Source: Desmodesmus armatus
Taxonomy: Eukaryota; Chlorophyta; Chlorophyceae; Sphaeropleales; Scenedesmaceae
Reading direction: 5' to 3'
Assembly (NCBI GenBank): GCA_007449985.2
Contig: VIIQ02000099.1
Location: forward strand, 42,524-106,523
DNA: 64,000 nucleotides
Of this stretch, positions 1 to 11,473 are shown one piece after another. The position numbers and the translations under genes are program-made. The notes beneath the pieces are model-generated. The model ran no database searches, was not told the DNA's origin, and saw only the letters and a program-made list of their open reading frames with translations. Within the stretch, counting starts at the first letter, position 1. Each line of letters opens with the position of its first letter.

Positions 1-1270
1 TGAGGTGGAGAGTGCTATATGCATAGTAGGCCTCGGACGGCTGATGTGTCCTGATCTGGTGCATGTGGAGTGTCTGACGGGGTTTTGTGTCCTGATCTGG
101 TGAATGCGGAATGTCTCATGGGGTTATGTGTCCTGATCGGGTGCATGTGGAGTGTCTCATGGGGTTCTGTGTCCTGATTGGGTGCATGTGGAGTGTCTCA
201 TGGGGTTCCTGTGTCCTGATCAGGTGCATGTGGAGTGTTTCATGGGGTTCTGTGTCCTGATCGGGTGCATGTGGAGTGTCTCATGGGGTTCTGTGTCCTG
301 ATCTGGTGCATGTGGAGTGTCTCATGGGGTTCTGTGTCCTGATCGGGTGCATGTGGAGTGTCTCATGGGGTTCTGTGTCCTGATCGGGTGCATGTGGAGT
401 GTCTCATGGGTTCTGTGTCCTGATCGGGTGCATGTGGAGTGTCTCATGGGGTTATGTGTCCTGATCTGGTGGATGTGGAGTGTCTGATGGGGTTATGTGT
501 CCTGATCTGGTGCATGTGGAGTGTCTCATGGGATTATGTGTCCTAATCTGGTGCATGTGGAGTGTCTGATGGGGTTATGTGTCCTGATCTGGTGCATGTG
601 GAGTGTCCCATGGGATTATGTATCCTGATCTGGTGCATGTGGAGTGTCTCATGGGATTATGTATCCTGATCTGGTGCATGTGGAGTGTCTCATGGGATTA
701 TGTGTCCTGATCTGGTGCATGTGGAGTGTCTCATGGGATTATGTGTCCTGATCTGGTGGATGTGGAGTGTCCCATGGGGTTATGTGTCCTGATCTGGTGC
801 ATGTGGAGTGTCTGATGGGGTTATGTGTCCTGATCTGGTGCATGTGGAGTGTCTCATGGGATTATGTGTCCTAATCTGGTGCATGTGGAGTGTCTGATGG
901 GGTTATGTGTCCTGATCTGGTGCATGTGGAGTGTCCCATGGGATTATGTATCCTGATCTGGTGCATGTGGAGTGTCTCATGGGATTATGTATCCTGATCG
1001 GGTGCATGTGGAGTGTCTCATGGGATTATGTGTCCTGATCTGGTGCATGTGGAGTGTCTCATGGCATTATGTGTCCTGATCTGGTGGATGTGGAGTGTCC
1101 CATGGGGTTATGTGTCCTGATCTGGTGCATGTGGAGTGTCTCATGGGGTTATGTGTCCTGATCAGGTGCATGTGGAGTTTCTCATGGGGTTATGTGTCCT
1201 GATCTGGTGGATGTGGAGTGTCTCATGGGATTATGTGTCCTGATCTGGTGCATGTGGAGTGTCCCATGGG
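1..1270. repeat. 41-bp minisatellite array with higher-order structure
   Basis: About 30 head-to-tail copies of a 41-bp unit whose core reads GTGTCCTGATCTGGTGCATG followed by TGGAGTGTCTCATGGGGTTAT. Variants are CGGG for CTGG, GATG for CATG, TATCC for TGTCC and CTAATC for CTGATC. The block from about 469 to 755 recurs to 1083 with its diagnostic variants spaced 328 bp apart, which is eight monomers. The array continues off the left edge. Short open frames across it are a by-product of the repeat and are not called as genes. Confidence 0.95.
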
Positions 1271-2024
1271 GTTGCAACAAGGGGAGTTTTTGCTTGACAC
1301 CTCTGAGTGGCGTATGCGCATCAAGATGTGTACGTCACTCAATCTGGCATATAGCCAGAGGAGCCAGAGCTAGTAGGGCTTGTGAGTGAATTCACAGCAC
1401 ATGCAAAGGCCATGTTGCTGGCCCACAACTCATCACTAGGTTGGTACCACGATTTCACGGCGTTTGCAGAGCGGGTAGGGTGTGTGCCACAGGGTGTCAT
1501 GCTGCAAGTATCAGCACTGGTTTGCCAAGGATGGGGGGCCCCTGGCGAATCCCCTCTCTTTGCTAGACAAGGGCAGATGGCAAGATAGCCCTGATTATAT
1601 CAGGTGGTCGGCAGGTATGTCTCGGTGTAAGCTGCAGTTTGGCGTAGTTGTAGTTGTAGTTTTCAGTAGTAGTTTTTTTGCTCCCCCCCCCCCCCACCAC
1701 CACCACCAGGGTCTTAGGCTTGTGGTTGAGTCTTGGGCAGGGGTAGTACCCTTTGGGGCAGGTACTGAAAGTTTACAGGCAGTTTCTACCCAGCTCCCCA
1801 ATGGCCCCTACCCCTGAGGACATTGCCGCTATGGCCAACGCCCTGATGCCCCCTAACCCCCTCCTGGAGGCCCACAATGCCCTGATTCAAATGTTTTTGC
1901 CCTCCAGAAGCTCTGGGAATGCACCCAGCCTCACCCCATCATGAAATACTGTGGAGAATGCCCCTAGCCATCCTCCGTTCTAGACAAACTGCCTGTGTCA
2001 CTTTTGAGTAATCCCTGCCTGTAA
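1271..2024. other. Non-coding spacer with a fragment of the C-tract repeat family
   Basis: Positions 1370-1410 (AGTAGGGCTTGTGAGTGAAT onward) match the edge of the C-tract repeat found at 32-33 kb. There is a C tract at about 1682-1695 followed by a run of CAC triplets. I see no convincing gene. The short open frames here are interrupted and low in complexity. Confidence 0.5.
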
Positions 2025-2298
2025 GGGTAGCGTTTTTTTAAAACCGGTACACCGTGTTTCTTTGAGGGGGGGGGGGTGAGCAAGGAGCGGAATCAGTCTG
2101 GAGGCAGCTGAGGGGGGTGGGGGTGGGGGTGGGGGTAGCACCTGAGATCTGGCCAGTCTGCAGGCAAAACGTGCTGAAAGGGGGGGGGGGGCAAGGAGCA
2201 CTTGCCGTGAAAACCAGGGCCCCCCGGGGGGGGGGGGGGAGCAACTCCACCCGTGACCCAAGGAAACATGGTGTTCCGGTTTCAAAAAAACGCTACCC
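2025..2298. mobile_element. MITE with ~40-bp terminal inverted repeats and TAA target duplication
   Basis: The left end reads GGGTAGCGTTTTTTTAAAAC and the right end is its near-perfect reverse complement (GTTTCAAAAAAACGCTACCC). The similarity runs about 40 bp inward with a few mismatches. TAA lies immediately outside both ends (2022-2024 and 2299-2301), consistent with a 3-bp target duplication of the PIF/Harbinger type. The 274-bp interior is G-tract rich and has no transposase, so this would be a non-autonomous element. Related termini appear at 7213-7228, 39538 and 42497. Confidence 0.75.
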
Positions 2299-4370
2299 TA
2301 AGACGGGTGACTTACCGGGGGTGAGTCAACATGCGGTGTTTATCAATCACTAACCTTGGTCTTGGGTATGTTTGAACATGTGCGCGCAGGGCGCTTAGAC
2401 CCGGAACTCACGCTTTTGTGAGCTGCCCAGATGCAAAGCTTGCCTAGGGTCAGATCGCTGTTGTTGGCTCAGTAGGGATGTGATGGAGCCAGGGTTGCCG
2501 TGGGGCTGCCGTTTCACTGTTACAAAGTGAATATCACTCGTGAATACCAGTGGAATAATCATGAAAATGTTCCTCCCACAACACACCTTGCCTATAGACA
2601 TAGCTATGTGAAAAGGTGACAAGGGTGGTCTGCCAGTCACCGGCACTGAGTGCTGCGCCACTGTTGCAGCAGCTAGTACACCCCCTAGAAGGGCCCTGAC
2701 ACTGCTGGCACCACTATAACAGAATTGGGGAGGGCCTACCTCATCAAGACAACCCACACTCAGCCTTCAAGGCTGATAGCAGCCAGCTCGGGCCCCACCA
2801 GAAGTGATCTGCAGCAGCTGGTACTGACTGCTGTCGAGCATTTCCCTATTCCACTTTGAGAAATTATAGATGAGATATTATATATGAAAGACTGTTTTAT
2901 ATTTTAGTGAGTTTGCTTCACCCCAACAACTTTGGAAAGGCACACCCCTGGCTGGAGCTGTAGCTGTTGTCGCTGGCAGTTCACTCGATGTAATTGGATG
3001 CCCAAGATGTGCATTCAATCGCATTTCATTCCAAATGCAAATTGCATCCATTTGGTCCAACTCTCCAGTGATATCAGCTGCACGCCCATGTTTCAACACC
3101 CCCCGGGTTATCCCCCCCCCCCCCCCCCCCCCCTGCACGACCCAAAGAAACGGGCGCAATGACAACCACCCGCACACGGGGAGAGAGGGACCCCCCCCCC
3201 CCCGAGGCTTTTCAAATCTGGCCGTTTTGGGCATAGCCCTTGCAGGACAAGTGGCACAATTTTGTCGGAGACACTGTCATCTGCAGTCAGCAAGGCAGCG
3301 GCGCTTACGGCCTGCGTATCAAACTCCAATGGCAATTACTTTGCAGTGCCACAATCCTTGCAGTGTTTGCATGTCACTGTCAGCTGTTGCCTTGCTGGCT
3401 GCAGCTAATTCGCCATGTTGATATAACGTGCATGTGCACAACAAGCTGCTCTGGCGACGGATGTCGCTGTCTAGTGCTGCGCCAATGCAACCGCGACCAA
3501 GCTGCCTTGCAAGCTCTTTCAGGACGAGTGCCATTTCAGAGTTTCCATATCACTGTCTGTCGCTGCCTTGTTGGCTGCAGTTGGCTCGCACAACGTGTAT
3601 CCGCTGCGTTGGCAATGAATGTTGCTGACTGAACCTACGCCAACCTCATAACATCCAAACCTTGACATCACCTTGAAGGTGCCGTGGCCATCACCTGCAG
3701 CACCGCCATTATCGAATGTTATGGCGCTTGTCCATTTGCACCAATCGCATTCTACTATCACTATGCATATGTACCCAATGCAATACTGTGCTGACCACAA
3801 CAGTTTGTTGCCACGTCGGACTGCAAGGCCCCGTGCAAGCACACGACTACAGCCATGTTTTCAGTGTAATTAACATCTCACGAGGATGCATTGTGCGTCT
3901 GGCTGCTGGATTGCGATTCTAAGGGCGCGGTCAACGATGCTCGCGGTGAGTGACTTGCATAATTCACAGTTCCACTGTGCTGATTCAACTGGATACCGAC
4001 TTATGATTGCGTTTCTTTGCAGAGAGGCTGGCGCTGTGCTTGTTTTGTGCAAACTCGTTGACCGCTCCGATTTGCTGCTGTCTTCATTTCCTCCTCTGTC
4101 CTCCGCTGTGCGTTTCGAACAATATGAGGCTTTGTTAGCATCTTTAAGCCTGAATCTGTCGCTGGTCGTGTGTATTTTCTCTCATTCTAACAGTTAAAAG
4201 AGCCTATTGCAGCACCGGTAATCCCGGAACTCTTCGAGTTCCGGGTACAAGCATTTTCGGAACTACTTTGTTCCTGCAGCCCTGTATTCCTCTGTTCTTC
4301 GTACTCCACCGGAGTACCACCGCTCCTGCACTCCCAGTGCTCACCCTTGCACACACGACGCAAAACTACG
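2299..4370. other. Non-coding region upstream of the GT18 gene
   Basis: It holds C tracts at 3115-3133 and 3190-3202 and a degenerate repeat with a 177-bp offset (the segment at 3374 resembles that at 3551, both containing CACTGTC then GCCTTG and GGCTGCAG). The stretch just before 4371 is the presumed promoter and 5' leader of the downstream gene; I recognise no core promoter motif. An open minus frame at 2395-2757 has no recognisable domain and is not called. Confidence 0.4.
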
Positions 4371-7088
4371 ATGGGGCTGTATCGGGCTGGTATTAGGAAG
4401 CAGATTTTGCTCGCGGGACGCAGTCGGACCCTTGCATCGTGCATCCTTGCGGTTGCCTTTATTTGGACAGTCAGAATGGCCCTTGCTCCTGCATCATCGA
4501 CTGTGCGCCCTCAGTCTGCGGTCCAGATTGCCCCTGTTGTGTCAAAGTTCTCATTATGTGGCAGCCTATCCCTGGAAGCTGTGGAGCAACTCATCCCCGC
4601 TGATATGCTGTATTTCCATAGGCGATGGCAGCAAAGCAAACATGACTGGGCTCTGGCTGTGACATGGCTGAAGCGACAGGTCAGTATAGTCTGATATTGG
4701 CCTGATCATAAACGCAAACATGAAGGATGTCAACATGATTTCACAACAAACAAAACACGGGACTACCAAAGAACAATGCTGTACAGCAGCATCACCTGTC
4801 CGGCACAGCCAGGGGGGTGGTTGCCAAGGTGACATGTGCTGTAGCTCAGTACACTACATGTCATGAAAAATCAGTTTGTATATTGTGTTAGGTGCGATGT
4901 TTTTGAACGTTTTAGGGGCACCTGGGCTTGTCTGACTATATTGCACACAGTGTGTGTGTGTCGGGGGGGGGGGGGGGGGGGCAAGAGAGTCCCAGGTATC
5001 ATCACCGAAATCTTCAAATTCATCATCCAAGATCAAGTTACACGTGCCTGGCAGGTTCGGCAAAAGCCTATATACCTAGGTGCAGCAGCACTACCAGACA
5101 AAACTGGTAAAGCTTTGCAGCCTCCCGCAGCCTGGGCTGGTTGTGGCCGTAGACAGCACATGCATCAACAACACGAGACTGACTGTCATGCCGACATGTG
5201 AAGTGTTTTAAGGATCCAGCCTAAAGAAGGGCAGGTCGTATCGCACTAGCCGAGCTATTGGCATTGCTGGAGGGCACCTATTGCCCAAAACAACAGACAA
5301 CTACACGTTGCTCACCACCCCTGCTGCTGAGGGAGGGGATCAGTTGAAAGTGACACAGGGGTTTTTCTAGTAGGGGGGAGGGCTAGGGGCATTCCGGTTC
5401 AAGAGCATGCCCCCAGGGCTGGGGGCATTGGGCCTTGCAGGGAGCCTGCTGTCAAGCCTGCAATATGCCTTGAAATCAGGGCAGTTTGGGCCTCGGGAGG
5501 GGGGGGGGGGGCATGGGGCATTTCTCAGCCTGAGCCTCCCAGTCAATGCCCCTAGGGGTGGGGGCATTTTCGGAGCATGACAGAAAAAGTCCCTGTGTCA
5601 CCACTGCCAAATAATACCTACCCTGAGCAGGGGGGAGGGGGGATAAACTTGGGGACACCATCCTGAGAAAGTTCAAACATGCCCAGACACCCCCCACCCC
5701 CCACCCTCGCCCCATAAAGCTGCATTTCAGGGCGCCACGATGGTTGAGATATTTGTATGTAGAATAGTTCCTACACCCTCAGAACCGCGCTCCAAGCTCC
5801 CCTGAGGCCTGTTTTCTGAACAATGATCTCAAGATACAATTAATGGTGCTTTGCTTCCCAAATAGGCCCCAGAGTGCTCAACAGCATTGTAAAGAATTCT
5901 GTATGGTGCCATAACACATTGACATGACTTTGCACTGCTGTACATGAAGCCCAACCAACATACAGGGCCACTGCCCCAAACCGCCAGCCAAGTACCGCTG
6001 TGCTGCTGCCTTTCTCAGCCTGGCGGTTGCTTAAAGTGTATTGCGAGGCTACACAAAGGCTTGCAATTGATGGTATCTGATGTAGGCTTCAAAATTAGCA
6101 GCTTACGAGGTCAAATGGGCTGCAAACAGAAAAGTTACTGAACCCTGTGAAGAAAGTTGAAATGGCCCCAGACACCCCCCCCCCTGAGTCAGCCAGGGCA
6201 GACCAGTATGAACAGCCAGACCCAGGCAATGTGCCAGCGCTGTTCAGGGAGGATCATCCTCGCTACCTGCTGTTCAAGGTGCAACATCTTTTGGGCTCTT
6301 GACTGTGTCCTTGGGCAAGTATGCTGGGCCATCCAAGAAACGGTACATCCCAGTCTGAGCCTCAGACTGTAGCTTCCCTCTGGAAGCACGCCGGAATACC
6401 ATGATTAGGGATTATTGAGAGACAATTTAATTAAGTATTTGCGGAAATTCTTCTCCTTGAAATTGCTAGCAGACACACAATCTACATCACTCTGGCATGC
6501 AAGCAAGATTACATGCTGCTCACTGGCACACTGTGATGGTGGTCGACCTCTGTGACCGGCTGCCTGATCTGCAACAGCAGCCTGCCTGCAGCAGCAGCTG
6601 GCTCTTGCACACAAGGGTGCACTGCAGCCATTGCAGCATGATCCCAAATACTATAAACAAAGTCAGTGTGCAGCTAGTTCAAAACCACACTGGCATCAGC
6701 TGCTGTTCCTTGGCACTTCCACTCCTACTGCTCCATCGCTGTCCTGCTGCTGCCTTCGGGCAACCCAGCGACGTGCACAAAGGTCACAAAACCAGCTTGA
6801 CTGCAACATGAAATAGATCCTCTGCAGCCAATTTGGCCGTTGCTGCTCGGCTGTTGGCTGTCAGACATCGCCACAGCACCGCGCAGCGCGTGCAAGTGGG
6901 GCAGGTCGGGGGCTAGGCTTGCCAAAATTAATTAATTAGCATCGTCGCCAGCGTGCTTAATGTCTGGACGTGCCTAATATTTCAGAGATCGGCGCATCTC
7001 GATGGCGCACTGCTGGTCCATCGCACTGTGTGCCTGGCATGAGTCTGGGCTGATAATGATGCCAAGCGGCAGCTTCAACATGACGAAG

Positions 7089-7123
<35 letters not shown>

Positions 7124-8854
7124 GAGCAAAACAACATGCGTAGGATCTAAGCACCCGCCCGGGGGGGGGGGGGGGGGGGGGGTCTGAGACAAATCAACAG
7201 GGTGTATCAGGTTCAAAAGAACGCTACCCTTGCAATATTGGAGTTGGTCAGAGCAGAATGGATGGATTTGCTAATGGACAGGGTAGTTGGCGACTTGTGC
7301 ACAGGGTGGGGCCCAGGAGGGAGTAGCACAGGATGGGGTGGGAAGCAATGGAAAAATAACGTTGGGAACATCGTCGCTGTGGCAGTGAGGGGAGGATGGA
7401 GGGAGGACTGCCACAGTGATGAAGGTTGGTGGGGCGGATGAACAATGTGTTCAGGTCTTTGGCAACATGAGCCTTGGCATGATGTCACGAGTTACATGCC
7501 GGACCAGGCCGGACCTATATTTGATGAAATTGTGTGATAGCTCTTGCTGTGATCATGTGGTGTCATATTTGTCTTGTGGTCCTCTCAACACCTTCAACAC
7601 TTCCTTCGTTTGGCCAGAAATGCATTCTGTTGTTGCCACAGTATAACCCCACACACTCTCTCTGAAGTCTACATCTACAGGCGGCCAGTTTTCCAGTGTC
7701 GGTGCCGCTTTGTTGGTCATGCTTGTGGTTGCTTTGTGCAGTATCCCGACATCAGAGCCCAAGTGTGTGATGGGCACCCACAGAGGCTCAAAGTGCTTTT
7801 ATACTTTGGTGCATATCTCCACTGGGGCATGACTGGGATGGACGGTGCACCACAGGGAGAGCAAATTCAATGGCATGACTTGTACATATCAATGTTGCTG
7901 ATGGGCTACAACCCAACTTTGGAGCAGAGACAGCGGCAGCTGACAGCTGGATTTTTGGATGCTTTTGATGTCATCATCACAGACTACGCTGGAGTGAACG
8001 AAGCAATGGGCCCAGCTTCTCTTGACAAGCATCAATGCAAGCTGCGTGTGCTTGATGCATTTGGGACTGATGCAGGACCCAACATGCGCGATGGACAGGG
8101 CTTTTGCTGCCTGCAGCTTCCTAGCTTGTCGCAATTCTGGACATTTTCCCCAAAATTTTCGCCTGGAAACTCTTTTTTGGGATACCGCGTGGAATCATTC
8201 CGCCAGCGGCATGTGTATGACGGAACAGCGGCTCCTGCCAGAAAATTGCAAGTGCTGTTGTATGGCAAGGAGTTTAAATTCTTCACTCAGGATTTGGATT
8301 ACGTCAGGCAGCTAAGTGGTTTTGCCCACACGCATGCAACGATACAGGGGGTGCCTCGAGGCGCGTTGGAAGGTGTTCAAAACCATGGTGTTCTGGCACC
8401 GGATGAATTCCAATCCCTTATGCAGGAAACATTTGCATATGCTGGGTTTGCCGTGATGTTGGGGCCTGCAGCCATCGAGGCCCTCTCAAATGGGATGATA
8501 TTTCTCAATTACGCCTATGTGCCACCCAAGAACATGAGCACCGATTATGGCAAACCAACTACGCAGTTGTGGACAAGTCAATTTCCATTTTTGGAGCACG
8601 AGGCCACTCATGCCATCACAGTTAACCCGAAGGACGCGAGGGATGTCAAATTGAAGTTGGGCCAGTTGCGGCATACATACGAGGAGTGGTGGGTGAAGGC
8701 ACAGTACAGCCGCCTGCCTGCAAACGCCATCATGGGTGATGTTGTCTTTTTGGGATTGACGCATGGGCACAGGTCAGGGTATGTACCCTACGAGTATACA
8801 ACTGTGGCTATGCTGCTGCGTGTTGATAAGCTCTTGAGAGGCAATGTCTGCTGA
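4371..8854 (+). CDS. GT18 family N-acetylglucosaminyltransferase (GnT-V/MGAT5-like)
   Basis: Two exons, 4371-4679 and 7742-8854, joined in phase 0 across a GTCAGT...TGTGCAG intron of about 3.1 kb, give about 473 residues. The start is the first ATG of exon 1; a basic head is followed by one hydrophobic segment (about residues 21-40), the layout of a type II Golgi protein. Exon 2 aligns by eye along its whole length with the GT18 catalytic domain: a QW-DL segment near its start, the FWTFSPKFSPGNSFLG block (about 235-250, compare the FPHTPDNSFLGF region of MGAT5), LLYGKEFKFF, NHGVLAPDEFQ (about 317), the GPAAIEALSNGMIFLN donor-site block (about 344-359), and a YVPYEYT C-terminus. Family enzymes add beta-1,6-GlcNAc to the alpha-1,6 mannose arm of N-glycans. 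The stem is shorter than in animals. The intron holds dispersed repeats and a C42/G22 hairpin. Family assignment is strong; acceptor is inferred. Confidence 0.85.
5640..6150 (+). repeat. Dispersed ~500-bp repeat, copy 1 (in GT18 intron)
   Basis: Collinear with 33525-34015. Shared landmarks in order: TTGGGGACACCATCC, GCCACGATGGTTGA, ACACCCTCAGAACC, CAGAGTGCTCAACAGCATTG, ACATTGACATGACT, TATTGCGAGGCTACAC and a GGCTTCAAAAT-like end. A partial copy in reverse orientation lies at about 41540-41760. No open frame is conserved between copies. Confidence 0.8.
7090..7182. repeat. C42 and G22 homopolymers in inverted arrangement
   Basis: An unbroken run of 42 C (7090-7131) is followed 29 nt later by an unbroken run of 22 G (7161-7182). 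As RNA or single-stranded DNA this would fold into a long G:C hairpin. It lies in the GT18 intron. A fragment resembling the end of the MITE at 2025-2298 follows it (7213-7228). Confidence 0.9.
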
Positions 8855-9009
8855 TTTTACAGATGCTGGTGGGCTGAGCACCATTGTTGGTGAGCTCTGT
8901 CAGGACACATCAGCAAGGACAAGAGCGCTGGGCACCATGGTTGTTGTCAAATCACCCACTCTGCTGATCACACCACGGTTGCTACAGGTGGGGTGACATT
9001 GGGTTGACA

Positions 9010-9700
9010 TCCAGCACATGCACAGTGGTCTTTCTGCAGTTCTACACGGACATATGAAGTATTGTGGCAAGCATATGTATGGGCTTGCCCTGAAGGATAG
9101 ATTGGTAGTGGCGGTGGCGAACACAGGTGCTCCTCCTGCCATGTCGCATGGCAGTATTGGATCCCAGGGACAGACGGGTGGCAATCAACACATGCACAGT
9201 GGTCTCAACAGTTCTGCACGAACACCTGAAGCACTGTGGCAAGCATATGTATGGGCTGGCCCTGAAGGAGTGGTCGGTAGTGGTGGTGACGAACACAGAT
9301 GCCAGTTCCGTCGTGTCACATGGCAGGAACGGAACTCAGGGACAGATGGGTGACATTTGCCTAGGCACCATTTGCCTAGGCAAATTGGGCATCTCAGCAG
9401 TTCTACACGACACCTGAAGCAATGTGGCAAGCATATGTATTTGCCTGCCCTGAAGGAGAGGTGGGTAGTGGCGACGGCGAACACAGGTGCTCCTCCCGCC
9501 ATGTCGCATGGCAGGATTGGAACCCAGGGACAATAGGGTGACATTCAACAGAGGCGAATGGGGAGTCCCAGCAGTTTCGCGCGGACACCTAAAGCATGGT
9601 GGCAAGCATATGTACCGGCTTGTCCTGATGGAGATGTTGGTGGTGGTGATGGCAAGCGCGATGCTCCTCCTGTCATGTCACAGGGCAGGAACTGAACCAG
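9010..9700 (+). repeat. Dimeric tandem repeat, alternating 172 and 188 bp
   Basis: Landmark segments resembling CAGGTGCTCCTCCCGCCATG occur at about 9124, 9296, 9484 and 9656, spaced 172, 188 and 172 bp. Copies one and three are more alike than neighbours, so the basic period is about 360 bp. Each unit also contains GGCAAGCATATGTA. The array lies just downstream of the GT18 gene. Open frames across it differ between copies and are not coding. Confidence 0.8.
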
Positions 9701-10087
9701 GCAAATGGCAAAAGTATGCTTGTTGATGTGTTGTACTTGTGGTGTGAAGGAACGTTGTCAGAGGTTCGGCTAAGGCAGTAACGTTGGCAGCGTCGCAGTG
9801 ACGACGTGTCATGTTGGCAGTCAGGTGGTGAGGTCCTCATCAGCTCAGCGAATTGGACCTGCAAGGTGGGCCCCACCATGGCATACACATACAGCGGTCA
9901 GCAACAGCAATATGGTGTCCATGCTGTGGGTCAGCTACTAGTTGTGATACCAAGGCCCGGCTGCCTATTGGCCATTCATTCATTCATGCATACCGTATGC
10001 CATACATGATGTGACACCTGTAGCGACAACACTTGCTGCTGTTGCTCCACCCTGGCAGCCTGCTTGCAATTATCTGTCTGCACTCAC
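9701..10087. other. Spacer downstream of the knottin-like exons
   Basis: No repeat or gene recognised. It probably holds the 3' part of the minus-strand cysteine-rich gene, since the donor at 10087 implies a further exon on the left, but I cannot place it. Confidence 0.3.
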
Positions 10088-10520
10088 CGGGTTTAGCGCT
10101 GCCCGCATCACAAACACCTGTGCAGCATTCATTATTCTTGGAGCAGGCCACGCCCTCCTCATAACAACCTGCACCCAAAAACACCCAGCACCCTGATGTT
10201 CGTGTTCGCACAGATAGGGCTTCTTACCCACATGTGCAGTATTCGCTTGTCACTAGGAAGGCTTTTTAGCAAGCACAATGTCAAACATGGCAAGGTAGAT
10301 GAGGAGCACAGCAAGTGCCAACCCAGCTTGAGTGCTTGTTCGCTCAGTGACTGTGCCCAATTAGCATGTCGTCCCTGCTTGGAGCCATATTCCAACTCTG
10401 CTTCCACCTCTGCTGATGCAGTAAACTGTCAGGACTCACCGCATTCCTTGCTGCTCGGATCACAAACACCTGTGCAGCATTCATTACTGGTGCCGCATCC
10501 GACGCCCTCATCACGGCAAC
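10088..10520 (-). CDS. Cysteine-rich knottin-like protein, two duplicated exons (partial gene)
   Basis: Two minus-strand exons, 10440-10520 and 10088-10168, are each exactly 81 nt and each bounded by TGCAG acceptors and GTGAGT donors in phase 1, so both are symmetrical. Both encode a GC-X6-C-X5-CC-X3-C module sharing NECCTGVCD. The right-hand exon also has the sixth cysteine six residues later; the left-hand exon has Lys-Pro there instead. The spacing fits the inhibitor cystine knot pattern, a disulfide fold found in many secreted proteins with varied roles (inhibitors, antimicrobials, structural modules, toxins). Flanking exons, including any signal peptide, are not identified, so gene limits and function are unknown. 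Nucleotide identity between the exons indicates a recent exon duplication. Confidence 0.6.
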
Positions 10521-11473
10521 CTGCACACGAACGTACGGCAAGTACTAATCCAGCTTCAAGCTGAGGGTGTGTTGACTGTGCCCAATCAGTATGCCATGTG
10601 CCCGTGCTTGCAGCCAATTTCCAAGCTGACTACTTTGGCGACATGTCAGGTACGCACATCAACTGCACCAAGTCATGTGGCTGTTTGTCGTATGACGGCC
10701 TGCTGTTTCAGGTCATCTGGAATACAGCCTGTTGAGCCTCAACAGTGTGCGCCACCAGACCATAGTTGCAACTAGCTTGACACCCGTGGCATCATGCCAC
10801 GGTCCCAAGGTTACATGGTGCCTGTGAATGAGCCCGCCTGCCCAACCGTGTTGCCATCATCCGCCTCTCCATGTTGACTGCTCCCAGGCCACCCAGAATC
10901 CCAGGCCACTCAGAGGGCACACCCCGGACACCCCCAAATCCGCACTTCGTCCCCCAGCTTGACCCGGCACACGCACACTCACCCATCCGCCCTCAAACAA
11001 CAAACAGCACACACACAAAAAACTTCCTGCACACTCCACCAAAAGTCAGGGGACCGAAATTCAGGGGACAACAAAAATCCGTTGTCGTCTCCCCCCCCGT
11101 TCTTAGGTTTGTGGTGGACCCCTTGGCAAACTCATGCCTGGTGGCAACGCCAGCTTACTGCGGCGGGTTTGCGTGAGACAAAAGTATCTTTTCCAAATCG
11201 TGACGCTGCTTTTGCGACATACCTGGCCAACACGCACTGATTGCAGCAGCACGCAGGTGTCACACCTGAGGTGTGTGTGACTTCAGCGCTTGTCCGTGGT
11301 TGTCAGCCCATCGCAAAACCCACACTTATCTTTGCTTCATAAAAACACGAGACGTTTGATGTAGAGGGGCACCCTGGTACCAGTGGTCCCTGACCCGGTC
11401 CGTGCGAGTCAGCATCATTGGTGTCGAAGAGCTACGCCAAGTCTCCGATGTAGAGTATAATTAGAGTGAAAAC
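10521..11473. other. Intergenic region between the knottin-like gene and the GT10 gene
   Basis: No gene recognised. Several open frames overlap on both strands with no domain. This stretch should contain the 5' part of the minus-strand cysteine-rich gene and the promoter of the GT10 gene, which would make it a divergent promoter region, but neither can be pinpointed. Confidence 0.35.

Noticed and set aside
2395..2757. Minus-strand open frame of 120 codons
   Set aside because: No domain, no neighbouring exons with splice sites, and the frame opens without a clear ATG context.
10088..10520. Calling the cystine-knot exons a toxin gene
   Set aside because: The cysteine pattern is shared by many harmless secreted proteins; no signal peptide, processing site or specific toxin similarity is visible.
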